A stretch of DNA of 64,000 nt from Micromonospora sp. NBC_00421 (GCF_036017915.1 NZ_CP107929.1:3414001-3478000), one strand, 5' to 3'. Positions 18,664 to 27,807 are shown, numbered from the stretch's first letter. Program-made: numbers and translations. Notes: generated by a model not told the origin, from the letters alone.

Positions 18664-20775
18664 ATGGCGCAGAAGAACCACGAGAAGGGGGCCACCGGCG
18701 ACGCGCCGGTGGTGACCGCGCCCGACCGGGTGCGCAACGTGGTGCTCGTCGGGCACTCCGGGGCCGGCAAGACGACACTGGTCGAGGCGCTGCTCGCGGC
18801 AAGCGGCACGATCGACCGGGCCGGCACCGTCGCCGCCGGCACCACCGTCTGCGACCACGACCCCGCCGCGGTACGCCAGCAGCGCTCGGTCGGCCTGGCC
18901 TGCGCCCCGCTGGTGCACGCCGGGGTCACTGTCAACCTCCTGGACACCCCCGGGTACGGCGACTTCGTCGGTGCCCTGCGGGCCGGCCTGCGGGCCGCCG
19001 ACGCGGCGCTGTTCGTGGTCTCCGCCGTCGACGGGATGGACGCCGCCACCGCCGCCCTCTGGGAGGAGTGCGCCGCGGTCGACCTGCCGCGCGCCGTCGC
19101 GGTCACCCGGCTCGACCACCCGCGCGCCGACTTCGACGAGGCGGTGGCGCTGTGCCAGCGGGTCTTCGGGGACAACGTGCTCCCGCTGCACCTGACGATG
19201 CTCGGCGACGACGGTGAGTCGGTGGCCGGGCTGCTGGCGCTGATCACCCGGCAGGTCCACGACTACTCGGCCGGGCTGCCCGTCGTCGTCCGGGAGCCGG
19301 AGCCGCAGCACCTGCCGGCCATCACCGAGTCCCGGGGTGAGCTGATCGAGGGGATCATCGCCGAGAGCGAGGACGAGACCCTGATGGACCGCTACCTCGA
19401 CGGCGAGGAGATCGACACCGGGGTGCTGATCGCCGACCTGGAGAGGGCGGTCGCCCGGGGTCACTTCCACCCTGTGGTACCGGTCTGCGCGGCCACCGGC
19501 GTCGGGCTGGACGTGCTGCTCGACGGGCTGGTGTCGGCGTTCCCGTCACCGCTGGAGCACGAGGTGCCGGCGGTCACCGGGCTGGACGGCTCCCCCCGCC
19601 CCCCGCTGGACTGCGACCCGGACGGCCCGCTGGTCGCCGAGGTGGTCGGCACCACCGTCGACCGGCACGCCGGCCGGGTCTGCCTGGTCCGGGTCTTCTC
19701 CGGCACGCTGCGCCCCGACCAGACGGTGCACGTGGCCGGGCACCCGACGGCCGACCGTGGCCACTCCGCCGACCAACGGATCGGGCACGTCCACCGCCCG
19801 CTCGGGGCGGACCTGCGGGAGGTACCCGCCTGCGTCGCGGGTGACATCTGCGCGATCACCGGCGTGGGTGGCGCGGAGACCGGCGACACCATCTCGGCGC
19901 GGGACGAGCCGCTGTTGATCGCGCCCTGGGAGATGCCGGAGCCGCTGCTGCCGGTGGCGGTCGTGGCCCGGCGTCCGACCGACGAGGACGCCCTGGCCCG
20001 CGACCTGGGCCTGCTGACCGCCGGCGACCCGACGCTGCGGCTGGAGCGCAACCCGCAGACTGGCCAACTGGTGCTCTGGTGCACGGGCGAGGCGCACGCC
20101 GACGTGGTGCTCGACCGGCTCCGGGCCGGCGGGGTGGAGCTGGACACCGAGCCGGTGCGGGTGCCGCTGCGGGAGACCTTCACGGTGGCCGCCACGGGGC
20201 ACGGCCGGCACGTGACGCAGTCCGGCGGGCACGACGGGTACGCCGTCTGCGACATCGAGGTGGAGCCGCTGCCCCGGGGCGGGGGCTTCGAGTTCGTCGA
20301 CCGGATTGCCGGCGGGGCGGTGCCGCACCACTTCGTACCGTCGGTGGAGAAGGGCGTCCGGGCGCAGTTGGCGCGCGGCCTGGTCACCGGGCACCCGGTG
20401 GTGGACCTGCGGGTGACCCTGGTCGACGGCAGGGCGCACAGCGTCGACTCCTCCGACGCCGCGTTCCAGGCCGCCGGCGCGCTCGCCCTGCGCGACGCCG
20501 CCGAGCGGGGCGGGCCGACGCTGTTGGAGCCGGTCGACGAGGTGCGGATCCGGGTCGCCGACTCCTCGGTCGGTGCGGTGCTGGGCGACCTGTCCAGCCG
20601 TCGGGGCCGGGTACTCGGCACCGAGGCAGATCCGGACGCCGAGGGCCGGACCCTCGTCCGGGCCGAGGTCCCCGCCCTGGAACTGCTGCGTTACGCCGTG
20701 GAGCTGCGGGCCCTGACCGCCGGCACCGGCACCTTCCGCCGCACCTTCTCCCACTACACCCCCACCCCGAAATAA
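18664..20775 (+). CDS. Elongation factor G-like translational GTPase (EF-G2 type)
   Basis: This 703-aa protein has EF-G domain order. G1 is GHSGAGKTTLVEA and G3 is DTPGYGDF (usually DTPGHVDF). G4 is VTRLDHP, lacking the usual Asn-Lys of NKxD, and G5 is in PVCAATGVGLD. EF-G domains II-V follow, including a domain IV with RVPLRETFT and GHPVVDLRVTLVDG. Such EF-G2/EF-G-like paralogues are widespread in actinobacteria; whether they translocate or act in ribosome release or stress is not settled. It has no str-operon neighbours and sits inside the thrS-pgsA block. RBS GAGGGAGG lies 8 bp upstream. Confidence 0.88.
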   Translation: MAQKNHEKGATGDAPVVTAPDRVRNVVLVGHSGAGKTTLVEALLAASGTIDRAGTVAAGTTVCDHDPAAVRQQRSVGLACAPLVHAGVTVNLLDTPGYGDFVGALRAGLRAADAALFVVSAVDGMDAATAALWEECAAVDLPRAVAVTRLDHPRADFDEAVALCQRVFGDNVLPLHLTMLGDDGESVAGLLALITRQVHDYSAGLPVVVREPEPQHLPAITESRGELIEGIIAESEDETLMDRYLDGEEIDTGVLIADLERAVARGHFHPVVPVCAATGVGLDVLLDGLVSAFPSPLEHEVPAVTGLDGSPRPPLDCDPDGPLVAEVVGTTVDRHAGRVCLVRVFSGTLRPDQTVHVAGHPTADRGHSADQRIGHVHRPLGADLREVPACVAGDICAITGVGGAETGDTISARDEPLLIAPWEMPEPLLPVAVVARRPTDEDALARDLGLLTAGDPTLRLERNPQTGQLVLWCTGEAHADVVLDRLRAGGVELDTEPVRVPLRETFTVAATGHGRHVTQSGGHDGYAVCDIEVEPLPRGGGFEFVDRIAGGAVPHHFVPSVEKGVRAQLARGLVTGHPVVDLRVTLVDGRAHSVDSSDAAFQAAGALALRDAAERGGPTLLEPVDEVRIRVADSSVGAVLGDLSSRRGRVLGTEADPDAEGRTLVRAEVPALELLRYAVELRALTAGTGTFRRTFSHYTPTPK

Positions 20776-20860
20776 CCCCACCCCACCCAACCCTCCCCCT
20801 CCCCCACCCCGCCCTCCCCGCCCTCCCCGCCCCACCCGTGCCCGTGCCCCCACCCGTGCC

Positions 20861-20937
20861 CGTCGATCATGGAGTTGTGGTGGGGGCAACGCCCCTGTTT
20901 GCACCTTGTGCGGGGCACCACAACTCCATGATCGACG
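20861..20937. repeat. Long perfect inverted repeat (22-bp arms) between convergent genes
   Basis: Arms at 20861-20882 and 20916-20937 are exact reverse complements (core GATCATGGAGTTGTGG). The 33-base centre itself folds (GGGGC-AAC-GCCCC, then GCAC-CTT-GTGC), so a branched or cruciform structure is possible. A C-rich tract flanks the left side and a G-rich tract the right, so the outer parts can pair imperfectly as well. It sits between the convergent EF-G-like and aldo/keto reductase genes and could end transcription from both sides. The discrete, symmetrical build also suggests a dispersed REP-like element. Confidence 0.85.
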
Positions 20938-20939
20938 CG

Positions 20940-21030
20940 GGCGGGGTGGGCGCGGCAGGGTGGGGCGGGCAGGGTGGGGGTGGGGTGGGGTGGGGTGGGG
21001 GTTAGGGGCGGGCGGTGGGGATGGGGGGGA
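20940..21030 (+). other. G-rich tract with G-quadruplex potential
   Basis: Serial runs of three to five G separated by one or two bases (GGGTGGGG, GGGTGGGGG, then repeated GGGGT) cover most of this stretch and enter the 3' end of the aldo/keto reductase gene. The matching C-rich tract at 20770-20860 gives the same potential on the other strand. Confidence 0.6.
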
Positions 21031-22060
21031 GGGGCCAGTACGGTCGGTCGGCGTCTCGGAGGGCGGCTGTGCGGAGGGCGGCGAGCTGCCTCTCCACCTC
21101 GGCGAAGTGGTCCGGGGTGAGCGGGCCGAGGCGCAGCGCGGCGGCGTTCTCCTCGACCTGGGCGACGGTGCGGCAGCCGGGAATCGGCACCGTCCGGTCG
21201 CTGCGCGCCCAGATCCAGCCGAGCGCGCCCTGTGCCAGGGTCCGCCCGTCGGCGGTGAGCGCGCCCCGCACCGCGGTGACCCGACGCAGCCACTCCGGTG
21301 CCGGCCGACCGCTGCGGAACCACTCCAGCCAGCCCGGGGCCATCCCCCGTACGTCGTCGCGGGGCAGCGTCGAGCCGGTGGTGTACTTGCCGGTGAGCAG
21401 CCCCATCCCGAGCGGGCCCCGGTTGACGCTGGCCAGGTCGTGCTTGTCGCAGGTGGCCAGCATCACCGGGGCGTCCCGCAGCACCGACAGGCTGTGCTGG
21501 ATCGCGGTGGCGTGCGGGGCCACCTGGGCGAACCCGGCGGCCCGGTCGGCCCGGTCGGTGCTCCAGCCGTACGACCGGACCAGGCCGTCGGCGACCAGTT
21601 CCTCACAGGTGCCGACCAGGGCCTCCACCCGGGGCAGCGGCAGGTCGCCGAGGTGCAGTTGGTAGAGGTCGATCCGGTCGGTGTCCAGGCGGCGCAGCGA
21701 GTCGACCACCGCCCGCCGCAGATGGTCCGGGGAGGCATCCTCGCCGGTGGCCTGCCGGGACCGCTCGTCGAACGTGTATCCCCACTTGGTGGCGATCACC
21801 GCCTCGTCCCGACGGCCCGCCAACGCCCGCCCGAGGATCCGCTCACCGTGCCCCGCGCCGTACGTGTCGGCGGTGTCGAAGAGGGTGATCCCGAGGTCGA
21901 GCGCCCGCCGTACGGCGCGCACCGATTCCTCGTCGTCGACCGCGCCCCAGCCCAGCGGTTGGTGTCCCTCGGCCCAGGGGCCACCGATCGCCCAGCATCC
22001 CATGCCGAGGGCGCTGACCTCGATGCCGCTGCGACCCAACATCCGTGTCGTCACTGCCAT
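21002..22060 (-). CDS. Aldo/keto reductase
   Basis: This 352-aa TIM-barrel oxidoreductase has a beta-1 hairpin MLGRSGIEVSALGMGCW. The catalytic Asp-Tyr is in LFDTADTYGAGHGERILG, the catalytic Lys in VIATKWGY, and the His in DLYQLHLGDLP. The C-terminal NADPH site IPGCRTVAQVEENAAAL is present. It reduces aldehydes or ketones with NADPH; the substrate is unknown. It interrupts the thrS-HIT-pgsA synteny together with the EF-G-like gene. A second, different member is at 32135-33118. Confidence 0.9.
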   Translation of the reverse strand: MAVTTRMLGRSGIEVSALGMGCWAIGGPWAEGHQPLGWGAVDDEESVRAVRRALDLGITLFDTADTYGAGHGERILGRALAGRRDEAVIATKWGYTFDERSRQATGEDASPDHLRRAVVDSLRRLDTDRIDLYQLHLGDLPLPRVEALVGTCEELVADGLVRSYGWSTDRADRAAGFAQVAPHATAIQHSLSVLRDAPVMLATCDKHDLASVNRGPLGMGLLTGKYTTGSTLPRDDVRGMAPGWLEWFRSGRPAPEWLRRVTAVRGALTADGRTLAQGALGWIWARSDRTVPIPGCRTVAQVEENAAALRLGPLTPDHFAEVERQLAALRTAALRDADRPYWPLPPIPTARP

Positions 22061-22240
22061 CGCCGCATCGTGTCACCTTCGGGGCGCGCGGGGGGACGAA
22101 GCTGACGCATCGTGCCCGATCGACCACAAGCGACACCGGCGCGGCCGTTCCCGGACACCGCCGGCGCCCTCGTCACCAACAGCGCCCGCACCGGATCGAC
22201 CCCACGCGGCACCGGCGGCCGACAGGCCCGGCCGCCGAGG

Positions 22241-22894
22241 TCAGCGCGGCAGCAGACGCGCCAGCGGCAGCGGTGTCGGCTGCCCCGGCCAGGCCCCGGT
22301 CAAGGTGGCGGCGGTCGACCCGTCACCGGGCAGCCCGTCGCCGCCCTGGTCACCGCCGGGCAGCCGGCGCGCGACGACCAGGTCGACGGTGTCGGTGACG
22401 ATGCGGACCGGATCGCCGTCGACCACCTGGCGTACGCCGCCCACCACCGGGACGGCGACGCTACCGTGGACGGCCACCGCCATGGACGGCTCGCGGACCT
22501 CCCGTACGCCGTCGGTCTCGAAGTGTTCCTCGGCCTGCCCGGTGCCGGTCACGATCGCGGCGGCCAGCGCGGCGGCGTACACCGGGTCGCCGCAGGCGTC
22601 GTAGACCCAGCGGGGGCCGAGCACCGAGTGCCGGGTGGTGCCGATCAGCAACTCGTCGGCACCGGCCAGCGGCGCGCCCCGGTAGGTCAGCGGGACCTGG
22701 TACACCGGCCCGGCACCGACCCGGACCAGCATCGTCTCGATGCCCACCGCGCCGGCGGGGTCGTCGAACCGGTAGGCCGCCACCCGTGCCGGCTCGCTGT
22801 CGACCGGTCCCGCGTACCACCGCCGGCCGGGCAGCCAGGCGGTCAGGAGTTCGAGTTTGGTGGGGCGGATCTCCGCCCGGTGCAGCAGCGCCAT
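22241..22894 (-). CDS. Maltokinase N-terminal cap-like domain protein
   Basis: This 217-aa protein starts MALLHRAEIRPTKLELLTAWLP, with WYAGP shortly after. That resembles the N-terminal cap domain that precedes the kinase domain in maltokinases (Mak_N_cap), here as a stand-alone protein. Known maltokinases continue with an aminoglycoside-phosphotransferase-like kinase domain, which is absent. It begins 9 bp after the HIT gene stop, with AGGAT before ATG 22894, so it belongs to the thrS-HIT operon. Its function is unknown. Confidence 0.7.
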   Translation of the reverse strand: MALLHRAEIRPTKLELLTAWLPGRRWYAGPVDSEPARVAAYRFDDPAGAVGIETMLVRVGAGPVYQVPLTYRGAPLAGADELLIGTTRHSVLGPRWVYDACGDPVYAAALAAAIVTGTGQAEEHFETDGVREVREPSMAVAVHGSVAVPVVGGVRQVVDGDPVRIVTDTVDLVVARRLPGGDQGGDGLPGDGSTAATLTGAWPGQPTPLPLARLLPR

Positions 22895-22903
22895 GATCAC
22901 ATC

Positions 22904-23506
22904 CTAGGAACCGGCCGGTCCGGACGGCCAGGCGCGGGCGAGCAGCGCACGGGTGTCGGAGAGCAGTTGCGGCAGCACCTTCGTCCGGCCGATCACCGGC
23001 ATGAAGTTGACGTCCCCACCCCACCGGGGCACCACGTGCTGGTGCAGGTGGGCGGCGATGCCGGCACCGGCCACCCCGCCCTGGTTCATCCCCAGGTTGA
23101 ACCCGTGCGCGCTGCTGACCTGTCGGACCACCCGCATCGCGGTCTGGGTGAACACCGCCAACTCCGCCGTCTCGGCCGGGTCGAGATCGGTGTAGTCGGC
23201 CACGTGCCGGTAGGGGCAGACCAGCAGGTGCCCGGGATTGTACGGGTAGAGGTTGAGCACCACGAATACGTGCGCGCCCCGGGCGACCACCAGGCTCCGG
23301 TCAGCCGGCAGCCCGGGGGCCAGGCAGAACGGACAGCCGGCGGGCTTCTCGTAGCCGCCCTCGGGCCGGTCCTCCCCGGAGATGTAGGTCATCCGGTGCG
23401 GGGTCCAGAGCCGGTCCAGCCCGTCCGCCAGACCCTCGTCCGCCGGGCCTTCGTCCGCCGGGCTGTGGTCCGTGTCGCCGTCGAGGTGCCGCTCCGCCCC
23501 AGTCAC
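22904..23506 (-). CDS. HIT-domain protein, Ap4A phosphorylase-like
   Basis: This ~200-aa protein has the histidine-triad motif AAHLHQHVVPRW and an N-terminal CPFC pair that could bind zinc, plus LNLYPYNPGHLLVCPYRHV typical of the family. The M. tuberculosis protein at the same position (Rv2613c, next to thrS) is a diadenosine tetraphosphate phosphorylase, so removal of Ap4A made by aminoacyl-tRNA synthetases is a reasonable role. I place the start at GTG 23506, preceded by AGGATCGACGGT; a further 12 upstream codons lack conservation signals. Confidence 0.85.
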   Translation of the reverse strand: MTGAERHLDGDTDHSPADEGPADEGLADGLDRLWTPHRMTYISGEDRPEGGYEKPAGCPFCLAPGLPADRSLVVARGAHVFVVLNLYPYNPGHLLVCPYRHVADYTDLDPAETAELAVFTQTAMRVVRQVSSAHGFNLGMNQGGVAGAGIAAHLHQHVVPRWGGDVNFMPVIGRTKVLPQLLSDTRALLARAWPSGPAGS

Positions 23507-23537
23507 ACCGTCGATCCTACGATCCCCCGCGCGAACC

Positions 23538-23567
23538 GCCACCGGCCCGCCGGTGCGGGCCGGTGGC
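23538..23567 (-). terminator. Very stable hairpin between thrS and the HIT gene
   Basis: A perfect 13-bp stem (GCCACCGGCCCGC with its complement) and a 4-base loop lie 8 bp past the thrS stop and about 30 bp before the HIT start. It may be a partial terminator that lowers readthrough from thrS into the downstream operon. Confidence 0.65.
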
Positions 23568-23575
23568 GACCGGGG

Positions 23576-25579
23576 TCAACTCCCGGCGGACGGCCCCGAG
23601 TTGGTACGCGAGGAGACCACCTCGAGCACGTGGCCGACCGCCTCGGCGACCGGCACCCCGTTGCGCTGGGAACCGTCGCGGTAGCGGAACGACACGGTGC
23701 CGGCGGCCACGTCGTCGTCACCGGCGATCACCATGAACGGGATCTTCTGCTGCTGCGCGGTGCGGATCTTCTTCTGCATCCGGTCGTCACCGGCGTCGAC
23801 CTGGGCCCGGATGCCCTCGGCGCGCAGCGCCGCGACGAACCCGTGCAGGTAGTCGGTGTGGTCCTCGCGGATCGGGATGCCGACCACCTGCACCGGTGCC
23901 AGCCAGGCCGGGAAGGCCCCGGCGTAGTGCTCGGTGAGCACCCCGAAGAACCGCTCGATCGAGCCGAAGAGCGCCCGGTGGATCATCACCGGCCGCTGCC
24001 GGCTGCCGTCGGCCGCCTGGTATTCCAGGCCGAACCGCTCGGGCAGGTTGAAGTCGACCTGGATGGTGGACATCTGCCAGGTCCGGCCGATGGCGTCCTT
24101 GGCCTGTACGGAGATCTTCGGCCCGTAGAACGCCGCGCCACCCGGGTCGGGCACCAGGGTCAGGCCCGACTCCTGCGCGGCCGAGCGCAGCGCCTCGGTG
24201 GCCCGCTCCCAGTTCTCGTCGGTGCCGACCGACTTGTCCGGGTTTCGGGTGGACAACTCCAGATAGAAGTCGTCCAGGCCGTAGTCGCGCAGCAGTTCCA
24301 GGACGAAGGCGAGCAGCGACTTCAGCTCGCCGGCCATCTGCTCCTCGGTGCAGAAGATGTGCGCGTCGTCCTGGGTCATGCCGCGAACCCTGGTCAGGCC
24401 GTGCACCACACCGGACTTCTCGTACCGGTAGACCGTGCCGAACTCGAACATCCGCAGCGGCAGCTCCCGGTAGGAGCGGCCCCGGGACCGGAAGATCAGG
24501 TCGTGCATCGGGCAGTTCATCGGCTTGAGGTAGTAGTTCGCCCCCTCCACCTCCATGGGGGGGAACATCCCGTCGGCGTACCAGTCGAGATGCCCGGAGA
24601 CCTCGTACAGGTGGCCCTTGGTGATGTGCGGGGTGTTGACGAACGCGTAGCCGGCCTGCTCGTGCTTGATCCGGGAGTAGTTCTCCATCTCCCGGCGGAT
24701 GATGCCGCCCTTGGGGTGGAAGACCGCCAGGCCGGAGCCCAGTTCGTCGGGGAAGCTGAACAGGTCGAGGTCGACGCCGAGCTTGCGGTGGTCGCGCCGG
24801 GCGGCCTCCTCCAGCAGCTTCAGGTACGCCTTCAGCTCGTCCCGGGTCGGCCAGGCGGTGCCGTAGACCCGCTGGAGCTGGGGGTTCTTCTCCGAGCCCC
24901 GCCAGTACGCGGCGGCCGAGCGCATCAGCTTGAACGCGCCGATCAACCTGGTGTTCGGCAGGTGCGGGCCCCGGCACAGGTCCGACCAGCAGACCTTGTC
25001 CTCGCCGGCGGCGAGGTTGTCGTAGATGGTCAGCTCGCCGCCGCCGACCTCCATCACCTCGCTGGTGTCCAGCCCCTCGCCCTTGACGTCGATGAGCTCC
25101 AGCTTGAACGGCTCGGCGGCCAGCTCGGCCTTCGCCTCGTCCAGGCTGGCGAAGCGGCGGCGGCGGAACCGCTGCCCGGACTTGACGATCTCCTGCATCC
25201 GCTTCTCGAGCTTGGCCAGGTCGTCCGGCTGGAACGGCTTGTCGACGGCGAAGTCGTAGTAGAAGCCGTTCTCGATCGGCGGGCCGATGCCCAGCTTGGC
25301 CTCGGGGAAGACGTCCTGCACGGCCTGGGCTAGCACGTGGGCGGTGGAGTGCCGCAGCACGTCGAGCCCGTCCGGCGAGTCGAGGCTGACCGGCTCGACG
25401 GTGGTCTCCTCGGCCGGGGCCCAGTCCAGGTCACGCAGCTGGCCCTGCGGGTCGCGGACCACCACGACCGCCTTCGGGCCGGCGGCGGGCAGCCCGGCCG
25501 CGGCCACCGCGTCGGCCGCCGTCGTCCCGGCGGCGACGACGACGGGGTCGGCCACGACGGGGGTACGGGGTGCGGACAC
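23576..25579 (-). CDS. thrS: Threonine-tRNA ligase
   Basis: This 667-aa class II synthetase has the editing-domain metal site [11 protein letters not shown] and [10 protein letters not shown]. The catalytic core includes [20 protein letters not shown], motif 2 ([20 protein letters not shown], then [11 protein letters not shown]) and motif 3 with [18 protein letters not shown], followed by the C-terminal anticodon domain ([14 protein letters not shown]). The N-terminal TGS-like region is short. It heads the thrS-HIT-(pgsA-patA-pimA) block. I see no T-box leader upstream. Confidence 0.97.
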   Translation of the reverse strand: MSAPRTPVVADPVVVAAGTTAADAVAAAGLPAAGPKAVVVVRDPQGQLRDLDWAPAEETTVEPVSLDSPDGLDVLRHSTAHVLAQAVQDVFPEAKLGIGPPIENGFYYDFAVDKPFQPDDLAKLEKRMQEIVKSGQRFRRRRFASLDEAKAELAAEPFKLELIDVKGEGLDTSEVMEVGGGELTIYDNLAAGEDKVCWSDLCRGPHLPNTRLIGAFKLMRSAAAYWRGSEKNPQLQRVYGTAWPTRDELKAYLKLLEEAARRDHRKLGVDLDLFSFPDELGSGLAVFHPKGGIIRREMENYSRIKHEQAGYAFVNTPHITKGHLYEVSGHLDWYADGMFPPMEVEGANYYLKPMNCPMHDLIFRSRGRSYRELPLRMFEFGTVYRYEKSGVVHGLTRVRGMTQDDAHIFCTEEQMAGELKSLLAFVLELLRDYGLDDFYLELSTRNPDKSVGTDENWERATEALRSAAQESGLTLVPDPGGAAFYGPKISVQAKDAIGRTWQMSTIQVDFNLPERFGLEYQAADGSRQRPVMIHRALFGSIERFFGVLTEHYAGAFPAWLAPVQVVGIPIREDHTDYLHGFVAALRAEGIRAQVDAGDDRMQKKIRTAQQQKIPFMVIAGDDDVAAGTVSFRYRDGSQRNGVPVAEAVGHVLEVVSSRTNSGPSAGS

Positions 25580-25788
25580 GGTGACTCCTCAACGGCAGAC
25601 GGCACGGATGGGCCGGGTGTTCCGGCTCCTTCGATGCTATCGGGCGCCCGGTTCCGCCCGGTCGCCGGGAAAGGAAGCCCTCGTCGTGTCGTCGGCGGCC
25701 CGCGGGTTGAACCTTTTCGGCCCGCCGTCCGAACTACCAGGTGTGGCCGGAGCCGGTGTCGGCCACGGCGAGACGGATGGGGGCGGAA

Positions 25789-26772
25789 ATGGCGACGACC
25801 CGCGATGGTGCCCGGCGGGGCCGGACCGTACTGGTGCTGGCGGCTGCGGTGGCCGCGGTGTTCGGTGCGCCGGTCGCGGCGTCGGCCGACGGGGTGACGT
25901 CCAGCCCGGGCCAGGCCGTGCAGGGCGACGCGGTGGAGCTGACGTTCGTGGTGCCCGAGGAGCGGCCCGGCACCCGCACCGAGAAGATCGAGTTCAGGCT
26001 CCCGCCGGACGCCCCGATCGGCGAGGTCTACCCGCTGTCGGTGGACGGCTGGGCGCCCCTGATCACCTCCCGCGACCTGGAAGCGCCGGTGGCCGGGATC
26101 CACGCCCCCTCGGTCAGCACGGTGACCTCCGCGGTGGTCTGGACCCGGGGGGCCGGGCCGGCGGTGCCGGGGCCGGCCCGGCTCTCGGTGGCCATGGGTC
26201 CGCTGCCGCAGCTCGACCGGATGACCTTCGAGGTGGTGCAGACCTACTCGGACGGCACTGTGGTGCGCTGGGCCGACCCGGCCGGGGGCGGGCACCCCGC
26301 CCCGACGCTGGCGCTGGTGCCGCCGGCTCCCGGGGCGGCCACCGGGCACGGCCACGGCGGTGCCGCCGACGGGACGGATGCCGGGGCCGACCCGGCCGTC
26401 GGGGCCGAACCCACGGAGGACGGCGGGGACGGCGGGCCCAGCGCGGACCTGCTGCTCGGCGGCGGTCTGCTGGTCGGTCTGGGTGGCGGCGCGGCGATCG
26501 GCTGGGTGGCGAACCGCTCCCGCCGCCGGTCCGCGGCCGGCGACGCGGACGCGGCCGACGAGAACACCGGCAGGGACGACGACCCGACGCCCGCCACCGA
26601 TTCCACCCCGGACGACCGGGCCTGGCGCTTCGACGGGCACTCCCCGACCGACCGGAACCCCGCCGCCCCGGGCACCACCGGGCAGACCGGAACCCCGACC
26701 GCCGCCGAGGCGGACGTCGACACGGCCCGTACCACCACCGCCGGCACCGAGGCGCGGGCCGACGCGCGCTGA
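25789..26772 (+). CDS. YcnI-like (DUF1775) exported, membrane-anchored protein
   Basis: The protein has an N-terminal signal peptide (RTVLVLAAAVAAVFGAPVAASA), one YcnI beta-sandwich (ELTFVVPEERPGTRTEKIEFRLP, then SVTSAVVWTRG-like strands), and a Gly/Ala/Asp linker. A transmembrane helix near residues 215-240 is followed by a long acidic, disordered cytoplasmic tail. YcnI proteins bind copper(II) using the N-terminal His of the mature protein. Here the predicted mature start is ADGVTSS, without that His, so copper binding is doubtful. It is divergent from thrS. I chose ATG 25789 behind GGGGGCGG; ATG 25777 is possible. Confidence 0.8.
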   Translation: MATTRDGARRGRTVLVLAAAVAAVFGAPVAASADGVTSSPGQAVQGDAVELTFVVPEERPGTRTEKIEFRLPPDAPIGEVYPLSVDGWAPLITSRDLEAPVAGIHAPSVSTVTSAVVWTRGAGPAVPGPARLSVAMGPLPQLDRMTFEVVQTYSDGTVVRWADPAGGGHPAPTLALVPPAPGAATGHGHGGAADGTDAGADPAVGAEPTEDGGDGGPSADLLLGGGLLVGLGGGAAIGWVANRSRRRSAAGDADAADENTGRDDDPTPATDSTPDDRAWRFDGHSPTDRNPAAPGTTGQTGTPTAAEADVDTARTTTAGTEARADAR

Positions 26773-26810
26773 GCCAGGCAGACGTCCGCGCGCTGAGCCA
26801 GGCAGACGTC
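26763..26810. repeat. 24-bp perfect tandem duplication spanning a stop codon
   Basis: Two exact 24-bp copies (core GCTGAGCCAGGCAGACGTC) lie at 26763-26786 and 26787-26810. The first copy contains the stop codon of the YcnI-like gene (26770-26772); the second ends 3 bp before the convergent gene's stop. Confidence 0.9.
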
Positions 26811-26813
26811 CGG

Positions 26814-27734
26814 TCAGCCGAGCCAGGCTGGCAGCGCCTCCCGGGCGGCGAGCCAGTCGGTCGGCACCCCGCCGGGCGTGCCGACCCCGGTGTGACAGCC
26901 GACGATCCCGCCGACGATCGCGGCGGTGGTGTCGACGTCCCCGCCCGCCTCGACGCAGGCGCGGATGGCGGCCGGGTAGTCGGCCAGGTGGGTGGCGGCC
27001 ACCCAGAGGGTGAAGGCGACGGTGTCCTGGGCGGTCACCCGGGAGCCGTTGCCCAGCACCGCGACGACCTCGGCGAGGGGGCGGCCGAGTAGGCCGATCG
27101 CCCGGCGTGTCCCCCGGTGCACCTGGCCGGCCGGGTCGATCGCGCCGGCGACGGTGGCGAGCAGCCGGGCCGCGTCGGGGCGGTCCCCGTCCAGCCGGGC
27201 CCGCGCGGCGAGCGAGGCGGCGACGGCCACCGCGACCGCGCCCGCGATCCCCTCCGGGTGGGCGTGGGTGATCTCGGCGCTGGCGCGGGCCCGGGTCGCC
27301 GCGCGGGTGGTCGAGTCGGCGTACCAGGCCCCGAGCGGGGCGACCCGCATCGCCGCGCCGTTTCCGCAGGAGCCCTGCCCGTCGAAGGCCGAGGCGGCGG
27401 CCACCGGCCACGGGGTGCCGGTGCGGATCAACCGCAGGATCGTCACCGCACCCGGCCCGTAGCCCCGGTAGGGCTCGGCCCGGGTGGCGAACGCCAACGC
27501 CAGCCGGTCGGGGTCGACGTCGCCGTGGGCGGCCAGCTCGGCCAGCACCGAGCAGGCCATCTCGGTGTCGTCGGTCCACTGCCAGGGCGGCGTGGGTAGC
27601 CGCCCGGCCGCGAGGTCCTCGGGCCGCCGGCCCGGGACGAAGAACTGGGAACCGAGGGCGTCGCCGACGGACAGCCCGGCGAGGCTGTCCCGGGCCAATG
27701 CCAGCCGGGCGTCGGGGAAGAGGGTGAACGACAT
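26814..27734 (-). CDS. ADP-ribosylglycohydrolase family protein
   Basis: This 306-aa protein has the dinuclear-metal motifs of the DraG/ARH family: GLSVGDALGSQ near the N-terminus, WTDDTEMACSVL (metal ligands T-D-D), and AGGDVDTTAAIVGGIVG near the C-terminus. Such enzymes remove ADP-ribose from arginine or other targets. It is divergent from a two-component response regulator (73 bp between starts). The target is unknown. Confidence 0.92.
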   Translation of the reverse strand: MSFTLFPDARLALARDSLAGLSVGDALGSQFFVPGRRPEDLAAGRLPTPPWQWTDDTEMACSVLAELAAHGDVDPDRLALAFATRAEPYRGYGPGAVTILRLIRTGTPWPVAAASAFDGQGSCGNGAAMRVAPLGAWYADSTTRAATRARASAEITHAHPEGIAGAVAVAVAASLAARARLDGDRPDAARLLATVAGAIDPAGQVHRGTRRAIGLLGRPLAEVVAVLGNGSRVTAQDTVAFTLWVAATHLADYPAAIRACVEAGGDVDTTAAIVGGIVGCHTGVGTPGGVPTDWLAAREALPAWLG

Positions 27735-27807
27735 CGTCGTACCATTTTGCCCGGTTCGCGGATACGGCGCAACGGACCCGACTTGCCACGGGCAGTACGG
27801 TGCTGAC

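Noticed and set aside
25580..25740. Possible T-box riboswitch upstream of thrS
   Set aside because: I could not find the conserved T-box core sequence or an antiterminator; threonyl-tRNA T-boxes are also not typical in actinomycetes.
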